DNA of 64,000 nt from Flavobacterium panacagri. GTDB taxonomy: Bacteria > Bacteroidota > Bacteroidia > Flavobacteriales > Flavobacteriaceae. The notes under the pieces were generated by a model. It saw only the letters and a program-made list of their open reading frames with translations, was not told the DNA's origin and did not search any database. The stretch's first letter is position 1; every line of letters begins with the position of its first letter. Below are positions 34,949 to 44,552 of the stretch, in pieces. The translations under genes and the position numbers were made by a program. The stretch is taken from positions 1,488,001 through 1,552,000 of the forward strand of contig NZ_CP119766.1 of NCBI RefSeq assembly GCF_030378165.1, read 5' to 3'.

Positions 34949-35284
34949 ACAGATTAAGTTCGGAATTAAGCGATTTTGAATTGTAATTATTGATATAGAG
35001 ATTATTCAAAATTATGTTAGAATGATTTTTTAGACATTTTTAGCTTAAATTTTACTCTAAAATTTTAATTATAACAAATTTATAGTTAGAAGTGCATTTG
35101 AATTTTTGTATAAATTTTCTTCTTTTTCAAAAGAGATTCTCGTAAAAGTTCGCTATATTTGAGTACCCAAATCGATGATTTCCAGTTATTAAAAAAGTAT
35201 GTGAAAACTTATTTTTTAGGATTGCTTATTGGGTTTTCCGTATTTTTTTCAAAAGTTATTTTCTATCATTTAAACTTTAAAAAT
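34949..35284. other. Divergent gap between mrp and the L,D-transpeptidase
   Basis: No gene or palindrome is visible here. The plus strand carries a TATATTTG -7 element at 35154-35161, giving the transpeptidase an mRNA leader of about 115 bases. A frame starting at TTG (35159) runs in phase into the transpeptidase but would add an unlikely hydrophobic preamble. Confidence 0.5.
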
Positions 35285-36883
35285 ATGCGAAATTTTACTT
35301 TTTCTACAATTATTATTGCGATCAGCTTTTTTGCATTTTCATTTCATTTATACTCAGGTAAAACAGAAATTAAAAAGGCTTCGATAAAGCACAAATATGT
35401 TGTGGCTCTTACAATAGACGCGGCATCTTTAAACGCTTTCTTTAAAAAATATCCCAAACTTAAAAAATACCAAAAAGACGTTGAAGACCTTTACAAAAAC
35501 AAGCAATACAAATCGATTTGGTATGATGATAAAAACATCACAGAATTTGGAGCACTATTGTATCAAAAAGTAAATGTACTCAAAGATCAGGGGATCAACA
35601 GCGAAATGCCTTATAAAGAAGTAATTGATCAGGCATTTAACGAAAGCGATAATATCGAACCTCCGCAGATAGATACAGAATTACTTTTAACCAGCATGTA
35701 TATTTTCTATGCTAGTAATGTTTATTCTGGCGTAGATCCTGCAACTTTAAAGAAAATAGGTTGGTATTTACCAGCTAAAAGTATTTCGTATTCTAAAATT
35801 TTAGACTCTTTAATTGTCGATACAAACCGATTGAACGAAGACGACAATCTTTTATTTAGTCAGTACTACAAACTAAAAGATGCCTTAAAAAAATACAGAC
35901 AAATAGAAAAAGATAATCTTTGGCAGAAAATTACAATCGACAGTCTTAACTACAAAGATTTACGACCAGATGACACAGCTGTTGCGATAAAACAAATCAG
36001 AAATCGTTTGTTTGTGGTGGGAGATCTTAAACGCGATTCTCAGAGTGACGTATATGATGAAGAATTAATGGCTGGAGTTTTAGATTATAAAAAACGATAC
36101 AATCTTAAAATAAATTATGCCATAACACGAGATCATATCAATCAAATGAATGAACCAATCAGCAAAAGCATTAAAACGATCATGCTGAATATGGAAAGAT
36201 GCCGATGGATTCCGACCAATTTATCTAAAGCAGAAGAATATGTAATGGTGAATATTCCATCATTCAGAATGTTTTATGTGAAAGATGGAAAATATGCGCT
36301 CGTTTCTGATATTTTTGTTGGAAACAGATTGAGTGAAACTGTGATTTTCAGCGGTACTATGGATAGAATCGTTTTTAGTCCCTATTGGTATGTGCCGAAC
36401 AGCATTATTCAAAACGAATTGAAACTCCAGATGGCAAGAGATAAAAACTATCTGGCCGATCATAATATGGAATGGAACGGCGGAAAAGTAAGGCAGAAAC
36501 CAGGGCCTAAAAACTCTCTAGGTTTAGTGAAATTTATGTTCCCAAATCCAAATGATATTTACATGCACGATACACCTGCAAAAAGTTTGTTTGAATTTGA
36601 AAACCGTACTTTCAGCCATGGCTGTATTAATGTAAAAGAAGCAAAAAATCTGGCATTGGCTATTTTAAAAGATGACCCAGACTGGCCGGTCGATAAAATT
36701 GATAAAGCCATGAGTGGTGAAAAAGAAACGACTTGCATGCTGAAACATAAAATTCCAGTTTACATTGGTTATTTTACAGCTTGGGTTCAGGATAATGGCG
36801 AAATTAACTTTTTCCCAGACGTGTATAGCCGAGACGAAAGTTTAGATAAACTTCTTTATTCAGATTCTGTAACCATGAAATAA
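35285..36883 (+). CDS. L,D-transpeptidase, YcbB-like
   Basis: This peptidoglycan cross-linking enzyme is exported. From the chosen ATG it starts with a hydrophobic segment FSTIIIAISFFAFSFHLYSG (signal anchor). A substrate-binding scaffold with peptidoglycan-binding-like helices fills residues 40-320, and the YkuD catalytic domain follows, with YMHDTPAKSLFEFENR and the nucleophile in SHGCINV (Cys near residue 446). The 532-residue length suits the YcbB group, which forms 3-3 links. The longer open frame begins at a TTG overlapping a -7 element, so I reject that start. Confidence 0.9.
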   Translation: MRNFTFSTIIIAISFFAFSFHLYSGKTEIKKASIKHKYVVALTIDAASLNAFFKKYPKLKKYQKDVEDLYKNKQYKSIWYDDKNITEFGALLYQKVNVLKDQGINSEMPYKEVIDQAFNESDNIEPPQIDTELLLTSMYIFYASNVYSGVDPATLKKIGWYLPAKSISYSKILDSLIVDTNRLNEDDNLLFSQYYKLKDALKKYRQIEKDNLWQKITIDSLNYKDLRPDDTAVAIKQIRNRLFVVGDLKRDSQSDVYDEELMAGVLDYKKRYNLKINYAITRDHINQMNEPISKSIKTIMLNMERCRWIPTNLSKAEEYVMVNIPSFRMFYVKDGKYALVSDIFVGNRLSETVIFSGTMDRIVFSPYWYVPNSIIQNELKLQMARDKNYLADHNMEWNGGKVRQKPGPKNSLGLVKFMFPNPNDIYMHDTPAKSLFEFENRTFSHGCINVKEAKNLALAILKDDPDWPVDKIDKAMSGEKETTCMLKHKIPVYIGYFTAWVQDNGEINFFPDVYSRDESLDKLLYSDSVTMK

Positions 36884-36897
36884 AATAGAAAATAAAA

Positions 36898-36932
36898 AAC
36901 CCGGCAGATTTAAAAATACAATCTGTCGGGTT
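36898..36932 (-). terminator. Hairpin, terminator for the efflux operon (CCCGACAG family)
   Basis: AACCCGGCAGATT and AATCTGTCGGGTT pair with one mismatch. On the minus strand the stem is followed by a T-rich tract, so it can terminate the permease gene that ends at 36955. It shares sequence with the dispersed ACCCGACAGG palindromes. Confidence 0.65.
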
Positions 36933-36954
36933 CTAAAAAAAATGGTCTACAAGC

Positions 36955-39381
36955 TTATTCGTATTTTAAATATTTTAAAACGTCTATTTTGGTTACCTGA
37001 AATGCTTTTGTTAAGACAATTAATAATGTCAGGAACAAAAGTGAGATCAATGCAATACCAAAAGGAACGGGTGATATTCCAATTCTAAAAGCAAAATCCT
37101 CAAGCCATTTTTGTAATAATATGTAGGCTGGAATAATTCCAATTCCAAATCCTATGACACAGAAAACAATGTATTGTTTTGATAATTCTTTTAACAAAAC
37201 ATCGGTTTCTGCTCCTAATGTTTTTCTAATGGCGATTTCTTTCAGTCTTCTCTCCATCGAAAATGATGCCAAAGCGAACAATCCGAAGATTGCAATTATA
37301 ATTACGACCAAATTTAGGATAAAAAACAGGTTTTTTTGCTTTACTTGTTCTTCATAAGTCTTTGCAAATCCTTTGTTAACAAATTCGTAATCAAAAGGAT
37401 AGTCTGGGTTTACGTTTTTCTCCCAATATAATTTCAATTTTTCCAACGTTTCTGTTAAATTATTTGGAGAAACCTTCACGTAGACATTTTGAAAGTTATT
37501 CCATTTTAAAGTTCTATTGTTTATAAAAACCATTGGAGGAACTTTGTCTTGCAGTCCAGTAATATGAAAATCCTTTACAACACCAACAATTTTAAATTTC
37601 ATATTTCCTTTTTCATTTCCCCATCCAGAGGATATAATTGTGTTTATGGGATTTTTAAGTCCCAAAGTTTTAGCAAGGGTTTCATTTATAAGCCAGTTAT
37701 CGATAGTATCTGAAGCAAATTTTGGAGACAAATCTCGGCCTTCTACTATTTTAATTTTCATCATTTCTAAAAAGCCAAAATCCATTTCAACATTTCTAGG
37801 CTGCACAAAAACACCATTATGAGTAAAACCAGAACTTGAATTTGTGCTATTCCCAAAAGTACCGGCAAAAGTAGAAACTTCATCAACGCCAGGTATTTTA
37901 AAAATCTCCTGTTTTGTGGTTTTATACTTTTGCAGCTTTGTGCCAAAATCTTGATAATTAAAAGGAATTCTGATTATCTGATTGCCACTAAATCCAAGAT
38001 CTTTATTCATCATGTATTCTACCTGAGAATTTACAATTAAGGCGCCAATGATGAAAAAAGCAGCGATTCCAAATTGAAAAATAAGCATAGAATTCCGAAT
38101 CCAGATGCCACTTTTACTTCTTGAAAAATTGCCTTTGAGAACTTTTAACGTTTCAAAATTGGAGATGTAAACAGCTGGAAAAATACCTGCAAGAATGATT
38201 ACTAATCCAAAAATCAAAATGAGTTGCAGGTAAAATTCGCCGCCATTGATAGTTAAGTTTTTTTTCAAAAACGCATTGTAAAATGGAAGAGAGAGTTCTA
38301 CAATTGCCAAAGCAAACAAAATGGCAAGAGTTACAATTATTGCAGTTTCAAATATAAATTGGGTAATGATTTGTTTTTTTGAAGCGCCTACGATTTTGCG
38401 AACGCCAACTTCTTTTGCACGTTTTATTGCGGAAGCAGTTGCGAGATTAATGTAATTAACCAATGATAGGATTAAAATTAAAAGAGACAAACCCGCCATG
38501 ATGTATAGAAGCTGTAAGTTTCCTTTGCCTTCTGGAGATGATGATCCTGAAGATTTTGTACCGTGCAAGTAGCTTGTTTTCAGCTGATCTAATATGATTT
38601 TAATTTCACCATTTTCTTTTACATATTGTTCAACAGTCTGACCGCTTTCTTTGGCATCTTTTAAAGTTCTATTTACAAAATTGACATTATGCATTTTCTT
38701 TAAAACTACATTAATGGCAGCATCTTTTTTGGTTTTGATCATTAAACCATAATTGAAATTTCCCCATTGATTAATGTCGTCTTCTCGAACAATTCCTCCA
38801 AAAACAAAATTTGGTTCAATAGAAGATGGTTGCATAATATGATAAACAGCTTTTACAGTAAAAGGTTGATCTTTATAGGTAATAGATTTTCCTATCGGAT
38901 CTTCACTTCCAAAAAGTAATTTAGCCTGCTTTTCCGAAATTGCAACACTGTTTTTTTCTTTAAGAATATCTTTTTTTGCCCCTTTTATTATAGGAAAAGG
39001 ATAAAAATCAAAGAAATTATTATCGGTTACCGTTATTTTTTTATCGATTACTTTTTTGTTCTGATATTTTATAACCGATTGGTCATACCAAACATTTAAG
39101 AAACAAATTTGTTCGATTTCAGGAATTGTTGCTTTACAGGTATTTCCAAAAGGAATGGAGCTTGTTGCCCATGTATCACCAGTTCTTCCTATTTTGTTGA
39201 GAACTTGATAGACATTTTCTTTTTCTGGATTCCATTGATTATATGCATGTTCATTGTTCCAATAGAGAATGGCGAAAATAACACCAGAAATCCCGATGCT
39301 TAAACCTAAAACATTTAAAAACGAAAACAGTTTGCTTTGCTTTAAATGATAAATAAATATTTTAAACCAGTTAAAAATCAT
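36955..39381 (-). CDS. ABC transporter permease, MacB/FtsX family (long form)
   Basis: The 808-residue membrane protein has the two-block layout of Bacteroidota FtsX permeases: an N-terminal helix (about 20-45), a large periplasmic MacB-core domain, three helices near 290-430 (with KEVGVRKIVGASKKQI between), then a second copy of the same plan with a second periplasmic domain and three helices near the end (with RLKEIAIRKTLGAE). It acts with the ATPase encoded upstream and the HlyD adaptor; export of a peptide, lipid or toxic compound is inferred from the MacAB pattern. It is the last gene of the operon, about 130 bases after the ATPase. Confidence 0.92.
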   Translation of the reverse strand: MIFNWFKIFIYHLKQSKLFSFLNVLGLSIGISGVIFAILYWNNEHAYNQWNPEKENVYQVLNKIGRTGDTWATSSIPFGNTCKATIPEIEQICFLNVWYDQSVIKYQNKKVIDKKITVTDNNFFDFYPFPIIKGAKKDILKEKNSVAISEKQAKLLFGSEDPIGKSITYKDQPFTVKAVYHIMQPSSIEPNFVFGGIVREDDINQWGNFNYGLMIKTKKDAAINVVLKKMHNVNFVNRTLKDAKESGQTVEQYVKENGEIKIILDQLKTSYLHGTKSSGSSSPEGKGNLQLLYIMAGLSLLILILSLVNYINLATASAIKRAKEVGVRKIVGASKKQIITQFIFETAIIVTLAILFALAIVELSLPFYNAFLKKNLTINGGEFYLQLILIFGLVIILAGIFPAVYISNFETLKVLKGNFSRSKSGIWIRNSMLIFQFGIAAFFIIGALIVNSQVEYMMNKDLGFSGNQIIRIPFNYQDFGTKLQKYKTTKQEIFKIPGVDEVSTFAGTFGNSTNSSSGFTHNGVFVQPRNVEMDFGFLEMMKIKIVEGRDLSPKFASDTIDNWLINETLAKTLGLKNPINTIISSGWGNEKGNMKFKIVGVVKDFHITGLQDKVPPMVFINNRTLKWNNFQNVYVKVSPNNLTETLEKLKLYWEKNVNPDYPFDYEFVNKGFAKTYEEQVKQKNLFFILNLVVIIIAIFGLFALASFSMERRLKEIAIRKTLGAETDVLLKELSKQYIVFCVIGFGIGIIPAYILLQKWLEDFAFRIGISPVPFGIALISLLFLTLLIVLTKAFQVTKIDVLKYLKYE

Positions 39382-39514
39382 TTTGGTATATGTTTTTATA
39401 GTTAATATGGCAGTTTTAGAAAACCGTTTTTGGTTTTAAATCATAGTAAATATTTTGCAGACAAGTTCTACCAGAACAACGAATGCAGTAACGATAATTT
39501 TGATCATCATTTTA

Positions 39515-40222
39515 TTATTTAGCGTCCATAAAAACATCAACATTGCGTTGATTTAACCTTTCAGAAAATATAACTCCGTCTTTCATATGAATAGTTTTTT
39601 GCGAAAAAGAAGCATCATAATCAGAGTGGGTAACCATCAATATTGTAGCGCCTTTAGCGTGTAAATCGGTTAAAAGTTCCATTACTTCATTACCGTTTTT
39701 GCTGTCTAGATTTCCAGTTGGCTCATCGGCTAAAATAATTTTGGGGTCATTGACCAAAGCTCTTGCAACGGCAACTCTCTGCTGTTGTCCGCCTGAAAGT
39801 TGTTGCGGAAAATGTTTCAAACGATGTGAGATATTCAATTTCTCTGCAATAGCTTCGATTTTTTGCTTTCTTTCAGAAGCTTTTACATTGTTGTAAAGAA
39901 GTGGTAATTCGATATTGTCATAAACAGAAAGTTCGTCGATCAGGTTGAAGTTCTGAAAAATGAAACCAATATTTTCTTTTCTCACTTTTGCTCTTCCTTT
40001 TTCTTTTAGACCAATCATTTCTTGGTCAAGCAATTTGTAGCTTCCGTCGTTTGCACTGTCCAAAAGTCCAATAATATTTAATAAAGTTGATTTTCCACAG
40101 CCAGAAGGCCCCATGATAGTTAAAAAATCTCCTTTTTTTATTTCTAAATTGATGCCACTCAAAGCAGCAGTTTCGATTTCTTCGGTTCTAAAAACTTTGG
40201 TTAAATTCTGAATTGTGATCAT
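39515..40222 (-). CDS. ABC transporter ATPase, MacB/LolD type
   Basis: The 235-residue protein has Walker A GPSGCGKST (near residues 38-46), Q-loop, signature LSGGQQQR (about 141-148), Walker B IILADEPTGNLD and the switch His. It matches LolD/MacB ATPases and surely drives the FtsX permease next to it. About 105 bases separate it from the adaptor upstream, with a short hairpin in the gap. Confidence 0.95.
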   Translation of the reverse strand: MITIQNLTKVFRTEEIETAALSGINLEIKKGDFLTIMGPSGCGKSTLLNIIGLLDSANDGSYKLLDQEMIGLKEKGRAKVRKENIGFIFQNFNLIDELSVYDNIELPLLYNNVKASERKQKIEAIAEKLNISHRLKHFPQQLSGGQQQRVAVARALVNDPKIILADEPTGNLDSKNGNEVMELLTDLHAKGATILMVTHSDYDASFSQKTIHMKDGVIFSERLNQRNVDVFMDAK

Positions 40223-40284
40223 AATTTTTTAAGGTTTTGAAATGTTATTAAAAACGTTTTTTGATTGATGATTGATGTCTTTTC

Positions 40285-40309
40285 TGCAAGGTTTTTAAAA
40301 CCTTGTAGT
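40285..40309. repeat. Short palindrome, CAAGGTTTT family
   Basis: CTGCAAGGTTTTTAAAACCTTGTAG is almost self-complementary (positions 40285-40309; longest perfect arms AAGGTTTT / AAAACCTT). It matches the centre of the larger repeat at 44553-44651 and lies inside the efflux operon. Confidence 0.6.
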
Positions 40310-40327
40310 TATTTCTTTTTTTTGTAT

Positions 40328-41572
40328 TTATTGTTGCTGAAGCGAAAGCTCTTCAATGTCTTTATAATCCGAGTAAGAAGAAGTAATTACAGATTCGCCT
40401 TCTTTTAAGCCTTCTAGAACTTCATAATAAGAAGGATTTTCGCGTCCTAATTTTATGTTTCTTCTTTCGGCTTTATTTCCTTTTACTACAAAAATCCATT
40501 TTCCTGCTGCTTCCTGATTAAAGCTTCCTTTTGGAATTACTAATGTTTTGTTCTTTTCAGATAAAATTAGTTTTACGCCAAAACTAAGACCGTCCTGTAA
40601 AGCAATATTTTCTTTTGAGGTAAATACCAGTTCGACTGTAAAATGTCCGCCTTTTACTTCCGGTATTACTTTAGTAACCAAAACTTCAAGATTTTTACCT
40701 TTAAATTCAACCTGACCTTTAAGACCTTCTCTTATTTTTTCCAGATAAAATTCATCTACGTCAGCAACTAGTTTGTAGCCTTTTTTAGAATCGATTTTCC
40801 CGATGCTTTGACCAGCCTGAAAGTTTTGACCTAATACTGCTTCAAAAGAAGTTAATCTTCCCGTTTCGGGTGCTGTAATCAAGAAATTCTTTTTGTTGTT
40901 TCTAAGTATTTCCAAACTCTTTTCCATTGTCTGAATCGAGCGGTTAATTTGAGAAATCTGAACCTGATTGCTTTGTTTTTCTTTTTGAATGCTTTGCTGA
41001 ATTGTTTTTTTACGTTCTTCCTGAAAACGAAGACTTTCTTTAAAAGTGTTCCAGTCGTTTTTCGAAATCACGTCTTTGGCAAACAATTTAGCGTTTACAT
41101 CGTATAATCTTTTAGCGTCGTTGTAATCATGTTCGATTAGGACAAAATCTTTGGTCAAGTTTAATTCTTGGTTTCTAATATTTAGTTTTCCTGTATTTAA
41201 ATTGTTAATCTGCTCGATAATAGCGGTTTCTTGCGTTAGGTAATTCAATTCTGTATTTGGATTGTATAAGCGAGCAAGAGATTGTCCTTTGGTAACCATG
41301 GCGCCATTTTCCACAAAAATTTCTTTTACAGAACCACCTTCGGTTACATTTACAAGCATTACGTTCAATGGCTCAACTTTTGCCTGAAAAACAACGAAAT
41401 CTTCAAAAAAAGCTTTTTCTGCTTTTTGGATTGTGATTTCCTCAGTCTTTACATTTAAAGTTCGTTTAGTATTAAATGCAAAAACGACGATAATCACTAA
41501 AACTAAAAAAGCAACGATTGCTATTGTGAGATATCTAAATTTTTTATTTTTACGAGGAATTATCTTGTCCAT
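40328..41572 (-). CDS. HlyD/MacA-type efflux adaptor
   Basis: From the ATG at 41572 the product has 414 residues; the longer frame begins at TTG. It opens with a basic stretch and one membrane segment (YLTIAIVAFLVLVIIVVFAF), then a lipoyl half (GSVKEIFVENGAMVTKGQSL), a long coiled-coil hairpin (about 105-225), a second lipoyl half (TAPETGRLTSF), a beta-barrel and a membrane-proximal domain. This is the MacA-like periplasmic adaptor of the ABC efflux operon and its first gene. The 5' gap contains a sigma-54-like promoter facing it. Confidence 0.92.
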   Translation of the reverse strand: MDKIIPRKNKKFRYLTIAIVAFLVLVIIVVFAFNTKRTLNVKTEEITIQKAEKAFFEDFVVFQAKVEPLNVMLVNVTEGGSVKEIFVENGAMVTKGQSLARLYNPNTELNYLTQETAIIEQINNLNTGKLNIRNQELNLTKDFVLIEHDYNDAKRLYDVNAKLFAKDVISKNDWNTFKESLRFQEERKKTIQQSIQKEKQSNQVQISQINRSIQTMEKSLEILRNNKKNFLITAPETGRLTSFEAVLGQNFQAGQSIGKIDSKKGYKLVADVDEFYLEKIREGLKGQVEFKGKNLEVLVTKVIPEVKGGHFTVELVFTSKENIALQDGLSFGVKLILSEKNKTLVIPKGSFNQEAAGKWIFVVKGNKAERRNIKLGRENPSYYEVLEGLKEGESVITSSYSDYKDIEELSLQQQ

Positions 41573-41602
41573 TTTTTTTAATATTTTGCTGATAATCAAT
41601 AG

Positions 41603-41617
41603 GTAAATACTGTGCCA
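41603..41617 (-). promoter_or_regulatory. Candidate sigma-54 (-24/-12) promoter of the efflux operon
   Basis: On the minus strand TGGCAC, five bases, TTAC: the -24 half is perfect (TGGCAC) and the -12 half is TTAC where TTGC is standard. The start site would be near 41591, about 20 bases before the adaptor ATG. A sigma-54 activator gene is divergent and next door. The imperfect -12 half is the main doubt. Confidence 0.6.
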
Positions 41618-41681
41618 TAAAAATTATTATTTGTAAAGTGTTGATTTTAAAGAGTATTTTAAAGCCTCTTAAAAAAAGTAG

Positions 41682-41719
41682 TGTTCGATAATGAACAGTT
41701 GACCGTTCGGAAGCGGACA
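41682..41719. promoter_or_regulatory. Two dyads, candidate activator binding sites
   Basis: TGTTC-N6-GAACA (41682-41697) is a perfect dyad; TGACCG...CGGACA (41700-41719) is an imperfect one. They lie about 65-105 bases upstream of the candidate -24/-12 promoter, where NtrC-type enhancer sites are expected, and just ahead of the regulator's own ATG. Confidence 0.45.
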
Positions 41720-41732
41720 GAAAAAATATCTT

Positions 41733-43085
41733 ATGCGAAAAAAACAAGCCCAAATATTAATAGTTGACGATCAGGAAGAAATTCTTTTTTCGGCAAAAAT
41801 GATTCTCAAAAAACATTTTGAAACGATTTTTACAGAAAATAATCCTAAAAAAATCATTTCAATCTTGGCCGAAAATGAAATAAATGTGGTTTTGCTGGAT
41901 ATGAATTACCGAATTGGTTTTGAAGACGGGCGCGAAGGAATTCATTGGCTGAAAGAAATTAAAACGCTTTCGCCAAATACAATTGTAATTTTAATGACAG
42001 CTTTTGGCAAAATAGAAACAGCAGTAGAAAGCATCAAAATTGGCGCTTTTGATTATGTTTTAAAGCCATGGAATAATGAAAAATTACTGGAAACGATTGA
42101 TAAAGCAGTTGTCGAAAGCAGAAAAAACAGTAAAAAAACAGCTGTTGAAAATGACGGCAAATCTGAAAAGAAATATTTCGTTGGAACTTCTGCCAAAATA
42201 AAACAAGCTTATTCTATTGCCGAAAAAGTAGCGAGAACCGATGCAAACGTTCTGATTTTAGGTGAAAACGGAACAGGAAAATATGTTTTTGCGGAGTTTA
42301 TTCAGCAGCATTCCGAAAGAAAAAATCAGCCTTTTGTACATGTAGATTTGGGATCTTTAAGTGATAATTTATTCGAAAGTGAACTTTTCGGTTATGCTAA
42401 AGGTGCTTTTACCGATGCCAAAATTGACACTCCCGGCCGTTTTGAAAATGCTGCAAACGGAACCATTTTTTTAGATGAAATCGGAAATATTCCGTTGCAT
42501 TTGCAAGCCAAATTGCTTCATGTTTTACAGACCAAAACCGTGACACGTTTGGGAGAGAGCAAACCAAGACCTTTGAATGTTCGTGTGATTGCAGCCACAA
42601 ACAGCGACATTAAAACCGAAGTGAAAAATAAAACTTTTCGTGAAGATTTGCTTTATAGAATCAATACCATGGAAATCAATCTGCCTTCCTTAAGAGAACG
42701 AAAAGATGATATTGTACCCATGGCCAATTTTATTCTCGAGCAAATAGCCCAAAAATACAATCAAGAAAATTGGCATTTTGAAGAAAATGCAGCTCCTTAT
42801 TTAGAAAGATATCCATGGAAAGGAAATGTTCGTGAGATGGAGAACAAAATCGAACGTGCTTTAATTTTGGCCGAAAATAATACAATTTCTGTATTGGATT
42901 TAGATATTTTGGATTTTGAAGAAATTCAAGAAAACGATGAAAATCCTTTATCAGAAATGGAAAAAGGCGCTATCGAAAAAGCCTTGTTCAAACACAACGG
43001 TAACATCAGTAAAACAGCTGAGGAATTGGGATTATCGAGAGCAGCTTTATACCGGAGAATTGAAAAGTACGATCTGAAGAATTAA
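41733..43085 (+). CDS. Sigma-54-dependent response regulator (NtrC family)
   Basis: The 450-residue regulator has a receiver domain (phosphoacceptor Asp in VVLLDMNYR, D56; DD pair at 12-13; Lys in VLKPWN), a sigma-54 AAA+ domain (Walker A GENGTGK near 177, the loop GAFTDA near 225, Walker B GTIFLDEI, RFREDLLYRIN-like arginine region) and a Fis-type helix-turn-helix (GNISKTAEELGLSRAALYRRI). The sigma-54 contact loop reads GAFTDA instead of GAFTGA. It is divergent from the efflux operon and followed by its histidine kinase, so it probably switches that operon on. Confidence 0.93.
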   Translation: MRKKQAQILIVDDQEEILFSAKMILKKHFETIFTENNPKKIISILAENEINVVLLDMNYRIGFEDGREGIHWLKEIKTLSPNTIVILMTAFGKIETAVESIKIGAFDYVLKPWNNEKLLETIDKAVVESRKNSKKTAVENDGKSEKKYFVGTSAKIKQAYSIAEKVARTDANVLILGENGTGKYVFAEFIQQHSERKNQPFVHVDLGSLSDNLFESELFGYAKGAFTDAKIDTPGRFENAANGTIFLDEIGNIPLHLQAKLLHVLQTKTVTRLGESKPRPLNVRVIAATNSDIKTEVKNKTFREDLLYRINTMEINLPSLRERKDDIVPMANFILEQIAQKYNQENWHFEENAAPYLERYPWKGNVREMENKIERALILAENNTISVLDLDILDFEEIQENDENPLSEMEKGAIEKALFKHNGNISKTAEELGLSRAALYRRIEKYDLKN

Positions 43086-43101
43086 ACGTAAATTAAGTTT
43101 T

Positions 43102-43202
43102 GCCACAGATTAAAAGGATTAGAATGATTTTTTAGCGTTGTGTATTTTATTTGAATTGAACAGACAGAAAATATAATCCTATTAATCCTTTTAATCTGTG
43201 GC
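43102..43202. repeat. Palindromic element, GCCACAGATTAAAAGGATTA family
   Basis: The arms GCCACAGATTAAAAGGATTA (43102-43121) and their complement (43183-43202) are perfect over 20 bases. It separates the regulator from its kinase gene. A related fragment lies near 46623. Confidence 0.85.
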
Positions 43203-43217
43203 TAAAAGAAAATAAAC

Positions 43218-44543
43218 ATGAAGAATTGGAAGTTTTATAACGCACTATTTGTGAGGGTTCTGTTTGTAATGGTGCTCTTTTTGGGCAGCGTTTTGTTGTT
43301 GTACAAAGGGTTTCGATTCAATGCGCTTTTGGTAGGATTTTTTGTTTTAGTTTTTTTGTTTGAAATGTACTTTTTTGTCAAAAGCCAATTATTATTCTAT
43401 GATAAAACCATCGATTCAATATTACATGATGACTTTTCAACCTATTTTCCAGAAGAACATAAGAAAGACAATTTCAATAGCTTGTATCGTTTGTATGGCA
43501 CCTTGAAAGTTCAGAGACAAGAGCAGATCTCCAAAGAGTTAATTTATCAATCGATTTTAAATAGTATTGACACTGCTGCTTTAATTTTAGAAAAAGAAAA
43601 CGATTCTTGGTCGATTTTTATCATGAATGACTGCTTTTCAAATCTCTTTAAAGTCCCTAAAGTTGGTCATTGGAAATACCTAAAAAATTATCTTCCTGCA
43701 CTTTGCAACGAAATAGAAAATGTTGATTTTGCAGAACTTAAAACCGCAATTTCGATTAAAATAGAAGATCAGGATCTGCAGACTTTTATGCTTCAGACTT
43801 CGCGTACACAAACTTATAACAAAGAATATTTCATCATTCTATTAGACAGTATTCAGCGTGTAATTGAGAAGAAAGAGAAAGAAGCCTGGATTAATCTTAT
43901 GAAAATTATTTCGCATGAATTAATGAATTCCTTAACGCCGATTCGAGCGCTTTCGCAGAATCTCCTTCATATTGTCGATCAGGAAGAATTAGAAGAGGAT
44001 GATTTCGAAGACATTAAAAGCAGTATTTCTACCATCATAAACAGAAGCGATCATTTACAGGTTTTTGTGGAGAATTACAGAAAACTGGCCATGCTTCCAA
44101 CACCAAACAAACAAATGACACCAATTAATGCTTTGTTTGAAGATTGCCTCCGAATCATGAATCCGATTATAAAAGCGGAAGGAATTGAATTGATTAATGA
44201 AATTCATAGCTCTCGTTCGATTATGATAGATAAAAACCAAATGGAGCAGGTAATTATTAATTTGATTACGAATAGTATTCATGCCTTAAAAGAAAAGACA
44301 GAAAAGAAATTGATTCTTTCGAGTTATACTGAAAACAATCGTTTTTTTATTGTGATTTCAGATAATGGAAGAGGAGTCGATCCTGAAATTCGTGATAAAG
44401 TTTTCCTGCCATTTTTTACGACTAGAAAAGATGGCGCAGGAATTGGCTTAACGCTCTCTAAAAACATCATTGAAGCACACGGCGGTTATTTAAGCTACCA
44501 AACCGATGCCGAAAAAACCGATTTTGTGATTTGTTTGATTTAA
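43218..44543 (+). CDS. Sensor histidine kinase
   Basis: The 441-residue kinase has two membrane helices in its first 55 residues with only a few residues between, so no large periplasmic sensor; signals are likely sensed in the membrane or cytoplasm. A PAS-like region (about 105-215) precedes the phosphoacceptor block HELMNSLTPI (His near 234). The ATPase domain has the N box MEQVIINLITNSIHAL, DNGRGVDP and GAGIGLTLSK. It pairs with the sigma-54 regulator upstream and plausibly senses the substrate or envelope stress relieved by the efflux pump. Confidence 0.93.
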   Translation: MKNWKFYNALFVRVLFVMVLFLGSVLLLYKGFRFNALLVGFFVLVFLFEMYFFVKSQLLFYDKTIDSILHDDFSTYFPEEHKKDNFNSLYRLYGTLKVQRQEQISKELIYQSILNSIDTAALILEKENDSWSIFIMNDCFSNLFKVPKVGHWKYLKNYLPALCNEIENVDFAELKTAISIKIEDQDLQTFMLQTSRTQTYNKEYFIILLDSIQRVIEKKEKEAWINLMKIISHELMNSLTPIRALSQNLLHIVDQEELEEDDFEDIKSSISTIINRSDHLQVFVENYRKLAMLPTPNKQMTPINALFEDCLRIMNPIIKAEGIELINEIHSSRSIMIDKNQMEQVIINLITNSIHALKEKTEKKLILSSYTENNRFFIVISDNGRGVDPEIRDKVFLPFFTTRKDGAGIGLTLSKNIIEAHGGYLSYQTDAEKTDFVICLI

Positions 44544-44552
44544 ATTTAGCTC

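Noticed and set aside
35159..35284. Extension of the L,D-transpeptidase to a TTG start
   Set aside because: The TTG overlaps a TATATTTG -7 element, so it should not be in the mRNA as a start; the ATG at 35285 gives a proper signal anchor.
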